Source of the DNA: Chlorobiota bacterium | Lineage (GTDB): Bacteria; Bacteroidota; Ignavibacteria; OLB7 | NCBI GenBank assembly: GCA_016700335.1 | Contig: CP065014.1 | Span: 1,649,001 to 1,713,000, forward strand | Direction of reading: 5' to 3' | Length of the DNA stretch: 64,000 bases | Part shown: piece after piece, positions 46,877 to 56,000 of the stretch | How the letters are laid out: each line of letters starts with the position of its first letter | How positions within the stretch are numbered: the first letter of the stretch is position 1 | Notes under the pieces: model-generated | Databases searched by the model: none | Seen by the model: only the letters and a program-made list of their open reading frames with translations | What the model was told of the DNA's origin: nothing | Translations under genes and position numbers: made by a program

Positions 46877-46960
46877 TTATTTCTTCTTCTGAAGGTTGTA
46901 TAGCTTATAGACTAATTGATCTATTCGATTTTCTAATAAATCATTTATTTTCAAATCCAT
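46877..46960 (-). pseudogene. frameshifted tail fragment between the two RAYT copies
   Basis: A 27-codon frame starting MDLKINDLLENRIDQLVYKL and stopping early. Restoring one deleted base near 46890 lets the frame continue as SEEEIKIIENG, which matches the resident tail ending EEEIKIVENG at 47499-47798. It is therefore a decayed duplicate of the restriction-enzyme C-terminus. As with copy 1, its start overlaps the 3' end of the adjacent RAYT gene. Confidence 0.6.
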
Positions 46961-47375
46961 ATATTTTTATAAACTCATCATATTCCTGCTGAAATGTTTT
47001 CTTGGCATGATGTTGCTTTTGGTTTTTTATATATTCATATACTTTTTCAACGACTGATTCGGAAACAGAATATGCTGCATATCCTGTTTGCCAAGCAAAT
47101 TTATCATCGATAAGATTGTTTTGATTTATATAGTGAGAGCTACTACCCTTAATCTGTTTTATTATATCTGCAATAGATTTTTGCGGGCTTAGCATAAACA
47201 AACAATGCATGTGGTCAGGCATACCATTGATGATTCTTACAGGACAACCTTGCTCACGAAATTGCTCAGTAATAAATTGATGAATTTTATTTTCAACCGA
47301 TGAATGTATTAAAGGCATTCGTTCTTTGGATGACCAGATGGCGTGTATCCAAATTTTGTTGAATGAATGTGGCAT
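46941..47375 (-). mobile_element. REP-associated tyrosine transposase (RAYT), copy 2
   Basis: A 144-residue Y1 transposase with His55/His57 HUH motif and Tyr115, as in copy 1. Residue 16 is Ser and residue 138 Ile. Upstream are an identical 18-base hairpin (47403-47420) and a perfect REP palindrome (47442-47469). Both copies look intact, so either could still be active. Known RAYTs bind and cleave REP hairpins of their own genome; that activity is inferred here from the paired arrangement. Confidence 0.92.
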
Positions 47376-47402
47376 ATTTAATTTTTCTTAATTCTAATTT
47401 TT

Positions 47403-47420
47403 AAACCGTTAAAACGGTTT
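47403..47420. repeat. short palindrome upstream of RAYT copy 2
   Basis: Same aaaccgtt/aacggttt hairpin as at 46761-46778, 28 bases before the start of RAYT copy 2. Confidence 0.8.
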
Positions 47421-47441
47421 AGTTTAATTCCACGAATTCCT

Positions 47442-47469
47442 ATAGCCCACGGTTTAAACCGTGGGCTAT
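47442..47469. repeat. REP palindrome 2
   Basis: Perfect 28-bp palindrome: atagcccacggttt joined to its own complement. It is identical to the copy inside the restriction gene at 49141-49168. It lies between RAYT copy 2 and the restriction-enzyme tail. Confidence 0.9.
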
Positions 47470-47498
47470 GGTTGATACACGATGATATTTGAATGGAT

Positions 47499-47798
47499 TT
47501 ATCCATTTTCTACAATTTTTATTTCTTCTTCCGTCAAATCGTAAAGCTGGTAAACTAATTGGTCGATTTGGTTTTCTAAATCTTTTGTGTCTGCTGAGTA
47601 GTTTTGTGATTTTTTAGTCAATATTTGTTTGATTAAGGTTTCTATTATTGAAAAATTATCAATATGTTTTGGTAGTGGAAAATTATTGACATCATAAACT
47701 AAAATTTTCGGAAAAGCTCCCTTTGTTGCTTTTGGCGAAGAATTGAAATGATAAAATGTTGCAAGTTTTGAATTGAAAATTGCAAGCAAACATTCCAA
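47499..47798 (-). pseudogene. C-terminal fragment of the Eco57I-like enzyme
   Basis: A 99-codon open frame that is not an independent gene: its start falls inside a region that in intact Eco57I-like enzymes is the late target-recognition segment (LAIFNSKLATFYHF, SPKATKGAFPKILVYDVNNFPLP). It ends with the family's usual tail LENQIDQLVYQLYDLTEEEI. It is the 3' remnant of the gene whose 5' part is at 48587-51157. The first RAYT insertion appears to abut its 3' end. Confidence 0.8.
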
Positions 47799-48586
47799 AT
47801 GAAAAGAATTTGAGTGGTTTTTTTAATACTTTTTGTGGTAATTATGGTGTAGAGTTATTCTTGATACAAATTGCGGTTACAAAAGCCTATTGATTAGCTA
47901 CCTTTTTCTAATCACAAGCTTTTTCTGTTGCGTCAAAATTTGCAGAATATCTTGGATTAGCAATTCCTTTACTGATATAATAATGCATTCTTTCCAATTC
48001 ACTTACCGAATTTGTTGATTAAGCTCCCACGCAATAAAGGTCTAAACGTTTCATCTTTTTTGAAAGTTTGAACAAATGGCTTTTCCTGCATTGTCTTTTC
48101 GTCTTGCTTAGGCTTGCCTTTTCCTTTCTGAAATGGTTTAGTTCCTTGAGTGATTTTAGAAACATTATCAAGTTTTAAAAGAGCAGAAAACTTAAAATCA
48201 ATCTTTGAAGCAAAGTCTGAAAGATAAATCTAATCTTAATTTTTATAATTTTCAGAAATTTCTTTTTTGCAAATTGGTTTTCTATTAAATTCTTTTTAAA
48301 AATAATTTGAACGGTCTTTGAACCAATGTTATATCATTTTCGGTTTTTTGTGACTTGGAAATTATAGTTTCTTACTGTGGCTTCTTCAAATATGTTGAAA
48401 TTATATGCATCTAAAATTATGTGTGTTAAAACAAGAAACTAAACGATAGGATTTGGCGTTTAAAGTTAAGCAACCAAGTATTTGGAACAATAAAACATAG
48501 TTCTGAAAGGTCTTTTAAATTATATGAACGTTCAAAAAAAGTCATATAAATATCAAATTGATAATCGCAAAACTGATAATTACTTT
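47799..48586 (-). pseudogene. degraded middle of the Eco57I-like gene
   Basis: 788 bases with no long open frame. Pieces of the enzyme are still readable on the minus strand in shifting frames: YQFDIYMTFFERSYN-like and CFIVPNTWLLNF around 48437-48575 (continuation of the methylase domain after the NPPY motif), and DETFRPLLRG around 48010-48050 (a target-recognition segment). Several frameshifts and stops separate them. The gene is therefore inactivated by multiple small lesions rather than by a single insertion. Confidence 0.7.
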
Positions 48587-51157
48587 TTATGAGACTTTCG
48601 TTTTTTCACTGAATAATGCACCATATGGCGGATTCCCAATCACCACATCAAAACCCACAAAATCGCCTTCATCATTCAGCACTTCGGGAAATTCAAAACG
48701 CCATTCAAAAGCGTTCTCAAATATTTTGTTCGCTTTTATTTCTTCAATTTCGGTTTCTAATTTTTGGGTTTCTTCGGTTAGTTGCGATACTTTTTTATTC
48801 CAATCAGCTTTTTCCTTTTTGCTCATTTCAAAAATTTGAACTTGATTTATCAATTGAAATAAATCACCTGTAAGTTTTTGAAGCTTTTTTACTTTAGGGT
48901 CATTCAAAGAAATTTCGCTTCTGAAATCCGATTTAATGTCGGTAATCAGTTTTTCCATTTCTCTTTTTTGTTCTTTGCTTTCAGCATTCCTATAAGTGTC
49001 AACTGCAATTCTGTAACTATCAATAGACCACTTACTCTTTTTGAGTGCTTGGCTCAAATCAGCATCAATGGCAAAACGGCTTACTAAAGAGTTTCCGCAT
49101 TTTATATTGATGTCAATATTTGGCAATGTTTCTAATTCCCATAGCCCACGGTTTAAACCGTGGGCTATGTCGGTTTTGTAATAAGCGTTTTTCAATAACT
49201 CAATCCACAAACGCAAACGACAAATTTTTACGGAGTTTGGATTGATGTCCACACCGAAAAGGCAATTTTCAATTATAGTTTGCTTTTCGTGAAAAAGGGT
49301 TTCTTGTATTCGCTGACTTTCTTTATTTGTAGGGTTGTAGTCGAAAAGTTCACCTTCTTCGTCTGTTACAATTAGCTCATCATTTACAACTTCAACTTGA
49401 TATTCTTTCAGGCGTTTTCCGTCACGGTCTTGCAGAATTTTCAAGTCGTTTTTAACGGCAATCATTTCATTAAGTGCCGAAACTAAAAAGTGCCCTGAAC
49501 CAACGGCAGGGTCGCAAATCTTGATGCTGTTTACTATTTTGTTGGCTTCCTTTCGGTCTTCAATTTTATCGTAGAGTTCTTCAATGTCTTTGCAATTCCA
49601 TTTTTTTGTTTCGTTGAATTTTTGAACCACCGCTTTGCGGATAGTTTCACAGCACATATACATTGTAATGAAACCTGGCGTAAAGAATGAACCGTCTTTG
49701 TAGCCGTTTATTTTCTCGAAGATTAAACCAAGAACAGAAGCGTTAATGAGTGATTTATTATCTTCTTGTATTTCTTCCGAACCTTCACTTGTAAAGTCGT
49801 AAGCGTTTAAGAAGTCAAATAAATATTCTAAGGTTGTTAAATTTCCTGTTCGTTTTTTGCCTTGGTCGTTTTTGAGAACGGTTGATGAAATAACAGGAAT
49901 CTTTTTATCATCTTTTAAATTGCTGATGAATAAAGTTACTTGTTCAATTTCTGTCGGCTCAAATAGCGAACTGTTTAAGTAAGGAACTTTTTCAAATGTC
50001 TTTTTTACATCTTGGTTTCTGTCGTCATATTTACGAGCCAAGACCTGAAAAAACAAGCTGTTTAGGTCGTCATAGTTTTTGATTTTGTCCAAACTTAAAA
50101 ACGAATACGATTTGTCGCCCTTGTGATAAGTGATTAACTGAGCCTCTAATAATTTGAGAAATAAAATTCTGTTTATCCAAGTAATGCTTAATTCAAGTCC
50201 TACATTGAATAAGCGTTCTTGTTGAGTATTTCCAAATTGGCTTGGTCTGTCTAATCGGTTTATTTTGTCTAAACTGTCAAGCTGAATGATTGCATCTTCG
50301 AGAATGCTTCCTGAATTTCTTTCGCCTTCTTTATTTCTTTCAATTAGTTTTTTGCTTCCTTCTTTGGTTTCTGTCAAACCAATGATGTGTAATAACTCGC
50401 TGTAAAACCTTTTGTCAAGGCTGTTGCTGTCGTTGGTAAAAGGAAGTTTTAAAAGATGCTCCGCTGAAAGAAGTTTGAATAACGCAATGAGTTTGTTGTC
50501 GTCTGCCTTGTCAGAGTTGCGAAGTGGTTTTTGATATTCTTGTAAATCGAAGTATGTAAATTCAATTTCTGTTTTGATGTCGGCAATGAAAGGTTCTGCA
50601 ATTTGTTTGTAGAAAAAATCGGTTTTGGTGTCTGCCAAACGCCCACCTTCAAAGTCATTGAATTGTTTTACAAGGTTTTTGTTTTGAGCAAAGAGCCTGT
50701 CGAATAAAGTAGCATCAAAAATGAACCATTCGTTTATGTTGGTAGCCACCAAGTATTTTACTTCAAGGTTTTTATCTGTTATTCTTTCTCGCAAGTAGTA
50801 AAGCACTAATTCCTGAAACGCTTTAGCGTTCAGTTTTTTAGTGGTTATCATTTCAGATTTGTTTGTCGGCTTTTTTGCTTCAATGATTACCCCGACAGAA
50901 CTACTTGCGTTATTTCCATTATGAATAACAAGGTCGTTTCGACCTTTGGTATTTATAAAATGGTTTGGGTCATAATAAGTTTTCTTTAAAAAGTCAATGA
51001 CAAGGTTTTTATGAAACTCTTCGCTTTCGGTGTCATTTGTCCTGTCGAGTAACTGGATAAGATTGGTTTTGAAACCTTCAATTTCAGACCTATTAGGCTT
51101 GACTTTTAAAAAGGCTTTGTTTAGAGCCTTTCTTGGTTTCAATTCAATAATTTCCAT
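48587..51157 (-). pseudogene. 5' part of an Eco57I-like (type IIG) restriction-modification gene
   Basis: An 856-codon open frame. The N-terminal nuclease domain has a PD-(D/E)xK-type site (GRNDLVIHN and VIIEAKKP). The methylase domain has motif I DPAVGSGHFLVSAL, FGVDINPNSVKICRLRLWIE and motif IV GNPPYG; the frame ends eight residues later with SEKTKVS, so the rest of the methylase and all target recognition are lost. A REP palindrome lies in frame at 49141-49168 (giving DIAHGLNRGLWE). Base composition is visibly less AT-rich than the neighbouring genes, a sign of transfer. A nicking or binding remnant protein could still be made. Confidence 0.85.
49141..49168. repeat. REP palindrome 3, in frame inside the restriction gene
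   Basis: Perfect 28-bp palindrome identical to 47442-47469. On the minus strand it is read as IAHGLNRGLW between KNAYYKTD and ELETLPNID, a linker between the motif II helix and the GNSL element of the methylase. The reading frame is kept through it. Confidence 0.92.
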
Positions 51158-51413
51158 TTACTCTTTTTTATAAGTATGTTTTAAATTGCTTATATACTTT
51201 TTAATGTCTGAAAAGTTTGTCAGTGTATTGGCAAAATTTATCTATGTAGATTTTGTGTAGGAGTCAGTTTCAAGTTAAGTAAAGTTATTAGATTAATCAA
51301 TCCTAATCATTAAGCCAAGCTAATAATTTATTGCATTATTATTTGTAAAGACTTTTAAAAAAAATTTTAATCAATAAATCAATTCAAAAAAATCATATAT
51401 CACACTTAACTAA

Positions 51414-52613
51414 TTACTTAATAACCCCCAATTCAACACCAACTTTAGTAAATGCATCAATAGCTCTATCTAATTGATCTTTAGTATGAGCAGCACTAAT
51501 TTGTACTCTAATTCTAGCACCACCTTTAGGGACAACAGGAAAGAAAAAACCAATAACATAAATACCTAAGGCTAAAAGTTTTTCTGCAAACAATTGAGCT
51601 AACTTAGCATCATATAGCATTATAGGAACTATAGGGTGAACTCCAGGCTTTATGTCAAGTCCTGCATTCATCATTTTCTCACGAAAATATTTTGTATTCG
51701 CTTCTAATTTATCTCTAAGTTCAGTTGAATCTGAAATTAAATCTAGTACTGCAATACTAGCACCAACAACCATAGGAGGTAAAGTATTTGAGAACAAATA
51801 TGGTCTTGAACGTTGCCTTAGCATATCAATAATTTCTTTTCTAGCAGAAGTATAACCACCAATTGCACCACCAAGTGCTTTTCCTAAAGTTCCAGTAATA
51901 ATATCAACTCTACCTAATGCATTACAATGTTCAGTAGCCCCTCTTCCTGTCTTACCCATAAAACCAGCAGCATGACATTCATCAACCATAACTAATGCGT
52001 TATATTTATCTGCTAAATCACATATTTGATCAATTGGAGCAATAACACCATCCATTGAAAATACTCCATCAGTTACAATAAGTTTTTGAACGCAACCATC
52101 ATTATCTGCCTGAATTAATTGAGTTTCTAAATCAGATATATTAGCATTTTCATATCTATATCTTTTTGCTTTACAAAGCCTAACGCCATCAATAATTGAT
52201 GCATGATTTAAAGCATCTGAAATAATTGCATCATTATCACTTAGAAGTGGTTCAAAAACACCACCATTGGCATCAAAACAAGCAGCATAGAGTATTGTGT
52301 CATCCAATCCATGGAACTTAGAGATTTTAGATTCTAACTCTTTATGAATATCTTGAGTACCACAAATAAATCTTACTGATGACATTCCATAACCGTGTGT
52401 ATTTAACGCCTTAACAGCAGCTGAAATTACATTTGGGTGAGAAGATAAACCAAGATAATTGTTTGCACAAAAGTTTAATAATGTAGTGTTACTTCCAGAA
52501 ATAGTAATTTCAGGGCTTTGTTTTGAAGTTATTACTCTTTCGTTTTTATATAAGCCAGCAGATTTAATTGAATCCAATTCAGTTTTTAAAAAAGGCTTTA
52601 ATTTATTATACAT
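51414..52613 (-). CDS. kbl: glycine C-acetyltransferase (2-amino-3-ketobutyrate CoA ligase)
   Basis: PLP enzyme of threonine breakdown that forms glycine and acetyl-CoA from 2-amino-3-ketobutyrate. The 399 residues include NFCANNYLGLSSHP, GTQDIHKELE, VTDGVFSMDG, VDECHAAGFMG and the PLP-binding Lys245 in TGTLGKALGG, one residue off the E. coli Kbl lysine. The partner threonine dehydrogenase is not adjacent. It is the last gene of a minus-strand group with the methyltransferase (57-base gap) and the 155-residue protein. The 256 bases separating it from the restriction gene are AT-rich and featureless. Confidence 0.94.
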   Translation of the reverse strand: MYNKLKPFLKTELDSIKSAGLYKNERVITSKQSPEITISGSNTTLLNFCANNYLGLSSHPNVISAAVKALNTHGYGMSSVRFICGTQDIHKELESKISKFHGLDDTILYAACFDANGGVFEPLLSDNDAIISDALNHASIIDGVRLCKAKRYRYENANISDLETQLIQADNDGCVQKLIVTDGVFSMDGVIAPIDQICDLADKYNALVMVDECHAAGFMGKTGRGATEHCNALGRVDIITGTLGKALGGAIGGYTSARKEIIDMLRQRSRPYLFSNTLPPMVVGASIAVLDLISDSTELRDKLEANTKYFREKMMNAGLDIKPGVHPIVPIMLYDAKLAQLFAEKLLALGIYVIGFFFPVVPKGGARIRVQISAAHTKDQLDRAIDAFTKVGVELGVIK

Positions 52614-52670
52614 AGAATTTAATTTATTACTAAATATTTTACTTTTATTTATAGTTAATTAGTTTAAAAT

Positions 52671-53432
52671 TTACTTACTTAACTCAATATTACACATCCA
52701 AGCCCAACTTTTTAAAGGGGGTATTATTGTCATTAAAACTTTGTCAATTAATTCAGTTAAAAAATATAATGGTTTAAAAAGAAAAGTATTTCTAAATGGT
52801 ACAGTAGCTAAAGATAAAATATGAAAATACTTTACATCAACTTTCTTAAAATATTTTTTTGCAAATTCAATGTCTTTAATCAACAAAGGATGTTCATCTT
52901 CAGTTCTCATTTCTGGTGTTCTATTTCTGTACCAGTTAATTATTGGGTTGTGTCCTAAAGGTTCAGAGAAAACCGCCTTCCCATTTTTTTTAAGAACCCT
53001 TTTAATTTCTGAAAAACTTTTTTCTAAATTTAGATGGTGAATAATTCCAGTACCACAAATCAAATCAAAAGTTTCATCAGGGAATTTTAAATCTTCAGCA
53101 TTCATTACTAAAAATTCAGTTTGGTTATTCAAGCCTTGTTTATCTGCAATTTCTTTTGCAACTTCAATTGCTATAGGAGAAATATCAATTCCAGTTACAT
53201 CAGCACCTTCTTTGGCAAGTCCAAAACCATAAGAGCCTGTTCCACAGCCATATTCAAGGCATTTTTTACCTTTAATATTTTCATTGATTAATTTTGAATA
53301 ATAGTCCCTCGAGTTTGTTACAATAGAATAAAATTTATCTGCTTTTTGCCTTAAATCTGTTGTAAAAGAAACATCATGAAACCGTGCTTCATTTTCTAAT
53401 CTTCTTTGAATTTCTAAATTATTTTCATTCAT
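52671..53432 (-). CDS. class I SAM-dependent methyltransferase
   Basis: A 253-residue methyltransferase. Motif I is LEYGCGTGSYGFGLA, motif II the acidic strand end in VTGIDIS, and the post-I segment LICGTGIIHHLNLEKSF is of the Methyltransf_11 type. A C-terminal hydrophobic segment (about 205-245) suggests membrane association, perhaps for a lipid or quinone substrate. The substrate cannot be identified. It starts 11 bases after the upstream hypothetical gene. Confidence 0.85.
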   Translation of the reverse strand: MNENNLEIQRRLENEARFHDVSFTTDLRQKADKFYSIVTNSRDYYSKLINENIKGKKCLEYGCGTGSYGFGLAKEGADVTGIDISPIAIEVAKEIADKQGLNNQTEFLVMNAEDLKFPDETFDLICGTGIIHHLNLEKSFSEIKRVLKKNGKAVFSEPLGHNPIINWYRNRTPEMRTEDEHPLLIKDIEFAKKYFKKVDVKYFHILSLATVPFRNTFLFKPLYFLTELIDKVLMTIIPPLKSWAWMCNIELSK

Positions 53433-53443
53433 TTATTCTTGAA

Positions 53444-53911
53444 TTACTTTAAATTATTTTCATTTTTAGTTGTACAATTATCAAAGTTATTTTCTGATAA
53501 TTTCTCTAATAATTCTGGTATCAAAACAAAAAGTTCTGGAATTTTATCAATGTTAGTTTTAATTGCTCCTAATATATTTTCTTGTCTTGAAATTCTTGTT
53601 AACTCAATATCTTTTTGAATCATATCAATAAATTCATCAAATTCATTTTTATAGACTTCATATAAATATGTTTTTGATAAAATTAGAAGTGAATAAATCA
53701 AATCCTTTGGATCTGGATTTGAATTGTTTTTATGAAAAATAAAAGTATTATCATTAAATATTAATATTGAATATTTTATTTCATCAATTGTTATTATTTC
53801 TTTAACAGTTTTACCTATTAGAGAATCTAATGATTGAACAAGACCTTTAAAATTTTTTGCAAATAAAACTTTTTCAGCATTTATTTTATGTTTTTCTTCG
53901 ATTAACCCCAT
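53444..53911 (-). CDS. unknown 155-residue protein
   Basis: No family recognised. It is a soluble, mostly helical protein without signal peptide: a short N-terminal helix region, a beta segment KEIITIDEIKYSILIFND (about 38-55) and a long helical half (85-145) rich in Glu, Ile and Asn. It lies between tRNA-His and the methyltransferase and is probably cotranscribed with the latter. Confidence 0.55.
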   Translation of the reverse strand: MGLIEEKHKINAEKVLFAKNFKGLVQSLDSLIGKTVKEIITIDEIKYSILIFNDNTFIFHKNNSNPDPKDLIYSLLILSKTYLYEVYKNEFDEFIDMIQKDIELTRISRQENILGAIKTNIDKIPELFVLIPELLEKLSENNFDNCTTKNENNLK

Positions 53912-53961
53912 AGATTTAAAAAAAAAAGCCTTGATGTAAAATCAAAGCTGAATTAAATTAG

Positions 53962-54036
53962 GGCGAGTAGTGGGTCTTGAACCCACGGCCTTCTGTGCCA
54001 CAAACAGACGCTCTAACCAACTGAGCTATACCCGCC
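53962..54036 (-). tRNA. tRNA-His (anticodon GTG)
   Basis: The complement folds as a full cloverleaf: acceptor gcgggta paired with tactcgc (one G-T), D-arm with gctcag, anticodon stem tctgt/acaga with loop ttgtggc giving GTG, and T-arm gtggg-ttcaaga-cccac. The extra G at -1 faces C73, the hallmark of histidine tRNA; both are included. CCA is not encoded. A TATCTTTG promoter box lies just upstream. Confidence 0.96.
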
Positions 54037-54049
54037 ATAAATTATTATG

Positions 54050-54057
54050 CAAAGATA
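54050..54057 (-). promoter_or_regulatory. tRNA-His -7 promoter element
   Basis: TATCTTTG on the minus strand, 13 bases before the tRNA 5' end, the same octamer as at the rpmH promoter. No TTTG is seen at the standard -33 spacing. Confidence 0.55.
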
Positions 54058-54159
54058 AAAAAATTATACCAACTATTTTAAACAAAAATTCCAATTATTG
54101 GATAAATACAAATTTCAAAAGATAAAATTAATATTGATCAAAATTTTTCTTACATTTTT

Positions 54160-55986
54160 TTAATTTTTATCACCTCTTAAATTTCTAATTTTCTGTCTCG
54201 ATTTATTAATTAAAGTAGATTTCGGAAATTCAGTTAGAATTTGCATATAATTTGAAATTGCTTCATTTTTGTTGTTAAATTTTTCTTCATAAATTTCTCC
54301 ACTTTTAAAATATATTAGATCTAGATTTTGAGAATTTGGAAACTCTATTTTAATAAATTTTAGAATAAATAATGCAGAATCAATTTGATTTAATTCTAAA
54401 AATATATCTGATTTTTTTATTAATGCATCTACACCAATATTTTCTTTTTTTGATAGATTAAAACATAATTGGTATTCTGACAATGCATCAATATACTTAT
54501 TTTGTATATAATAAAAATCCCCTTTAGAAAAATGTTTTAATGCTTCTGGAATTTGATTTAAGTTATCTTGAATTAAATATAATTTTTCAATTGCATCGTT
54601 TGTTATATCCAACTTTGGGTTGTTAGAAATTTCTGTGAATCCTGCTAGAGCTTCATCAAACCTGCATTGATAATATAGCAGCATATTAATTTTTAATGTT
54701 GCTTCTTCCTTATATTTAGTTGCATAATTTAATCCACTACTTTTTTCGGAAATAACTTTATTATAATAAATTGCAGCTTTTGATGTATCTCCTAGTATTA
54801 AATATACATCACCTAATTTTAAATTTGCCTCAAAGATTGATTTGCTTTTTGGATATTCATCTAAAACAATCTGCAAATTATTTATTGCCAGATTATAATT
54901 TTTTAAAACTTTAGAAGTAATATCAGATAACTTAACTAATGATTCACCAGCAACAAAAGAACCTTTGTTGTCAGAAACAATTTGTTTGTATCTATCTATC
55001 AAATCATTAGCATCTTTCAATGAAATTATTTTACAACTTTTATATTTTTTCTCAAGAGAATTTACATAACCATAAATTGATGATTGATTTAATGGATTAT
55101 TTTTTTCATAGTTATCTATAATATATTTGTAAGTTCTTAACGATTCATCATATTTTGATTCTTGATACATTTTATTAGCATAAGAATAAATTTTAGAGCC
55201 ATTGGAATTTGTTGCTTTGTCATTTCTAACCACATAAGTGAAAGCATTCTCGAAGTCTTGTATTTCAGAATACAACCAAATTATAATTTGAGTTAATTCG
55301 TTAATTGCAACTTGGCCTTCAATTTTGTTTTTTAATATTGAAATGCAGGTTTTATTAAATGTATCAGATTCAGTAAAAAATGATAACTGATTAATTACAT
55401 AATTAACTTGATTTGGATTTTCAGTTACATAGTCTATAAAAGATAAAATTGATTCTTCATTTTTAGAAATCTTTGCATAATATTTGCCTAGAACATCAGA
55501 AAATTCAGAATTCGAAACAAAGTACTTTTTACCTTGAATAATTGTATTAATAGCATTTTGGTAAAGAGTTAATCCTGCTTGAGCTTCTGCTACTGCTAAG
55601 TAATTACCGGACTTTTGTGGGTTTTGTTTTATTGCAATATCGAAGTAGAAATTTGAAGAATCTTTAAGATTATTTCTATATAAAATATCAGCAAATCTAA
55701 GTGTTAGCAAAAAATTATTTGGTTTTAAGAAAAATCTTTCACGAGTAATTGTTAATAAATCGGCGAGTGAGTTATTTTGAGAAAAAGTTCTATATATATC
55801 TTCATATAATTCATCTGAGTTCTTATCTAAATCATAAAGTTCTTTATAAATACGAGCTGCATTTTTAGTATCTCCTAAATTTTCGTAGCTATTTGCAAGC
55901 TTATACCTTGAGTTATCTAGTTCGGGTTGAGAAAAAACTAAAATGGGGTACATGCAAATAAAAATAACTAAACTTAATTTTTTCAT
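54160..55986 (-). CDS. exported TPR-repeat protein
   Basis: A 608-residue protein with a signal peptide cleaved before Gln20 (PILVFS then QPELD) and many tetratricopeptide-like helical repeats, for example YKLANSYENLGDTKNAARIY at the start, GDTSKAAIYYNKVI, GDFYYIQNKYIDALSEYQL and ISNYMQILTEFPKSTL. It is probably periplasmic or on the inner face of the outer membrane, acting in protein-protein contacts. It is the last gene of a long minus-strand run, 14 bases after the C26 amidotransferase. Confidence 0.82.
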   Translation of the reverse strand: MKKLSLVIFICMYPILVFSQPELDNSRYKLANSYENLGDTKNAARIYKELYDLDKNSDELYEDIYRTFSQNNSLADLLTITRERFFLKPNNFLLTLRFADILYRNNLKDSSNFYFDIAIKQNPQKSGNYLAVAEAQAGLTLYQNAINTIIQGKKYFVSNSEFSDVLGKYYAKISKNEESILSFIDYVTENPNQVNYVINQLSFFTESDTFNKTCISILKNKIEGQVAINELTQIIIWLYSEIQDFENAFTYVVRNDKATNSNGSKIYSYANKMYQESKYDESLRTYKYIIDNYEKNNPLNQSSIYGYVNSLEKKYKSCKIISLKDANDLIDRYKQIVSDNKGSFVAGESLVKLSDITSKVLKNYNLAINNLQIVLDEYPKSKSIFEANLKLGDVYLILGDTSKAAIYYNKVISEKSSGLNYATKYKEEATLKINMLLYYQCRFDEALAGFTEISNNPKLDITNDAIEKLYLIQDNLNQIPEALKHFSKGDFYYIQNKYIDALSEYQLCFNLSKKENIGVDALIKKSDIFLELNQIDSALFILKFIKIEFPNSQNLDLIYFKSGEIYEEKFNNKNEAISNYMQILTEFPKSTLINKSRQKIRNLRGDKN

Positions 55987-56000
55987 TAGTAAACAATAGA

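Larger units (their letters stand above)
46294..46890. repeat. direct repeat unit A containing RAYT copy 1
   Basis: About 600 bases nearly identical to 46936-47532 at a constant offset of 642. The unit runs from ataaatcatttattttcaaa through the RAYT gene, the small hairpin, the REP palindrome and the segment ending ttatttcttctt, which is itself a piece of the restriction-enzyme tail. Each unit therefore carries one RAYT, two palindromes and one tail fragment. The transposase part is almost unchanged; the flanks show scattered substitutions. Confidence 0.85.
46936..47532. repeat. direct repeat unit B containing RAYT copy 2
   Basis: Second copy of the ~600-base unit, joined on the right to the restriction-enzyme tail at 47499-47798. 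The joint within the tail coding sequence suggests the original insertion was at the 3' end of the restriction gene and that unit A arose by tandem duplication, leaving a tail fragment between the two (inference). Confidence 0.85.

Noticed and set aside
46299..47375. A complete IS200/IS605 element with tnpB
   Set aside because: No tnpB or RNA-guided nuclease gene accompanies the transposases; size and flanking REPs fit RAYTs instead.
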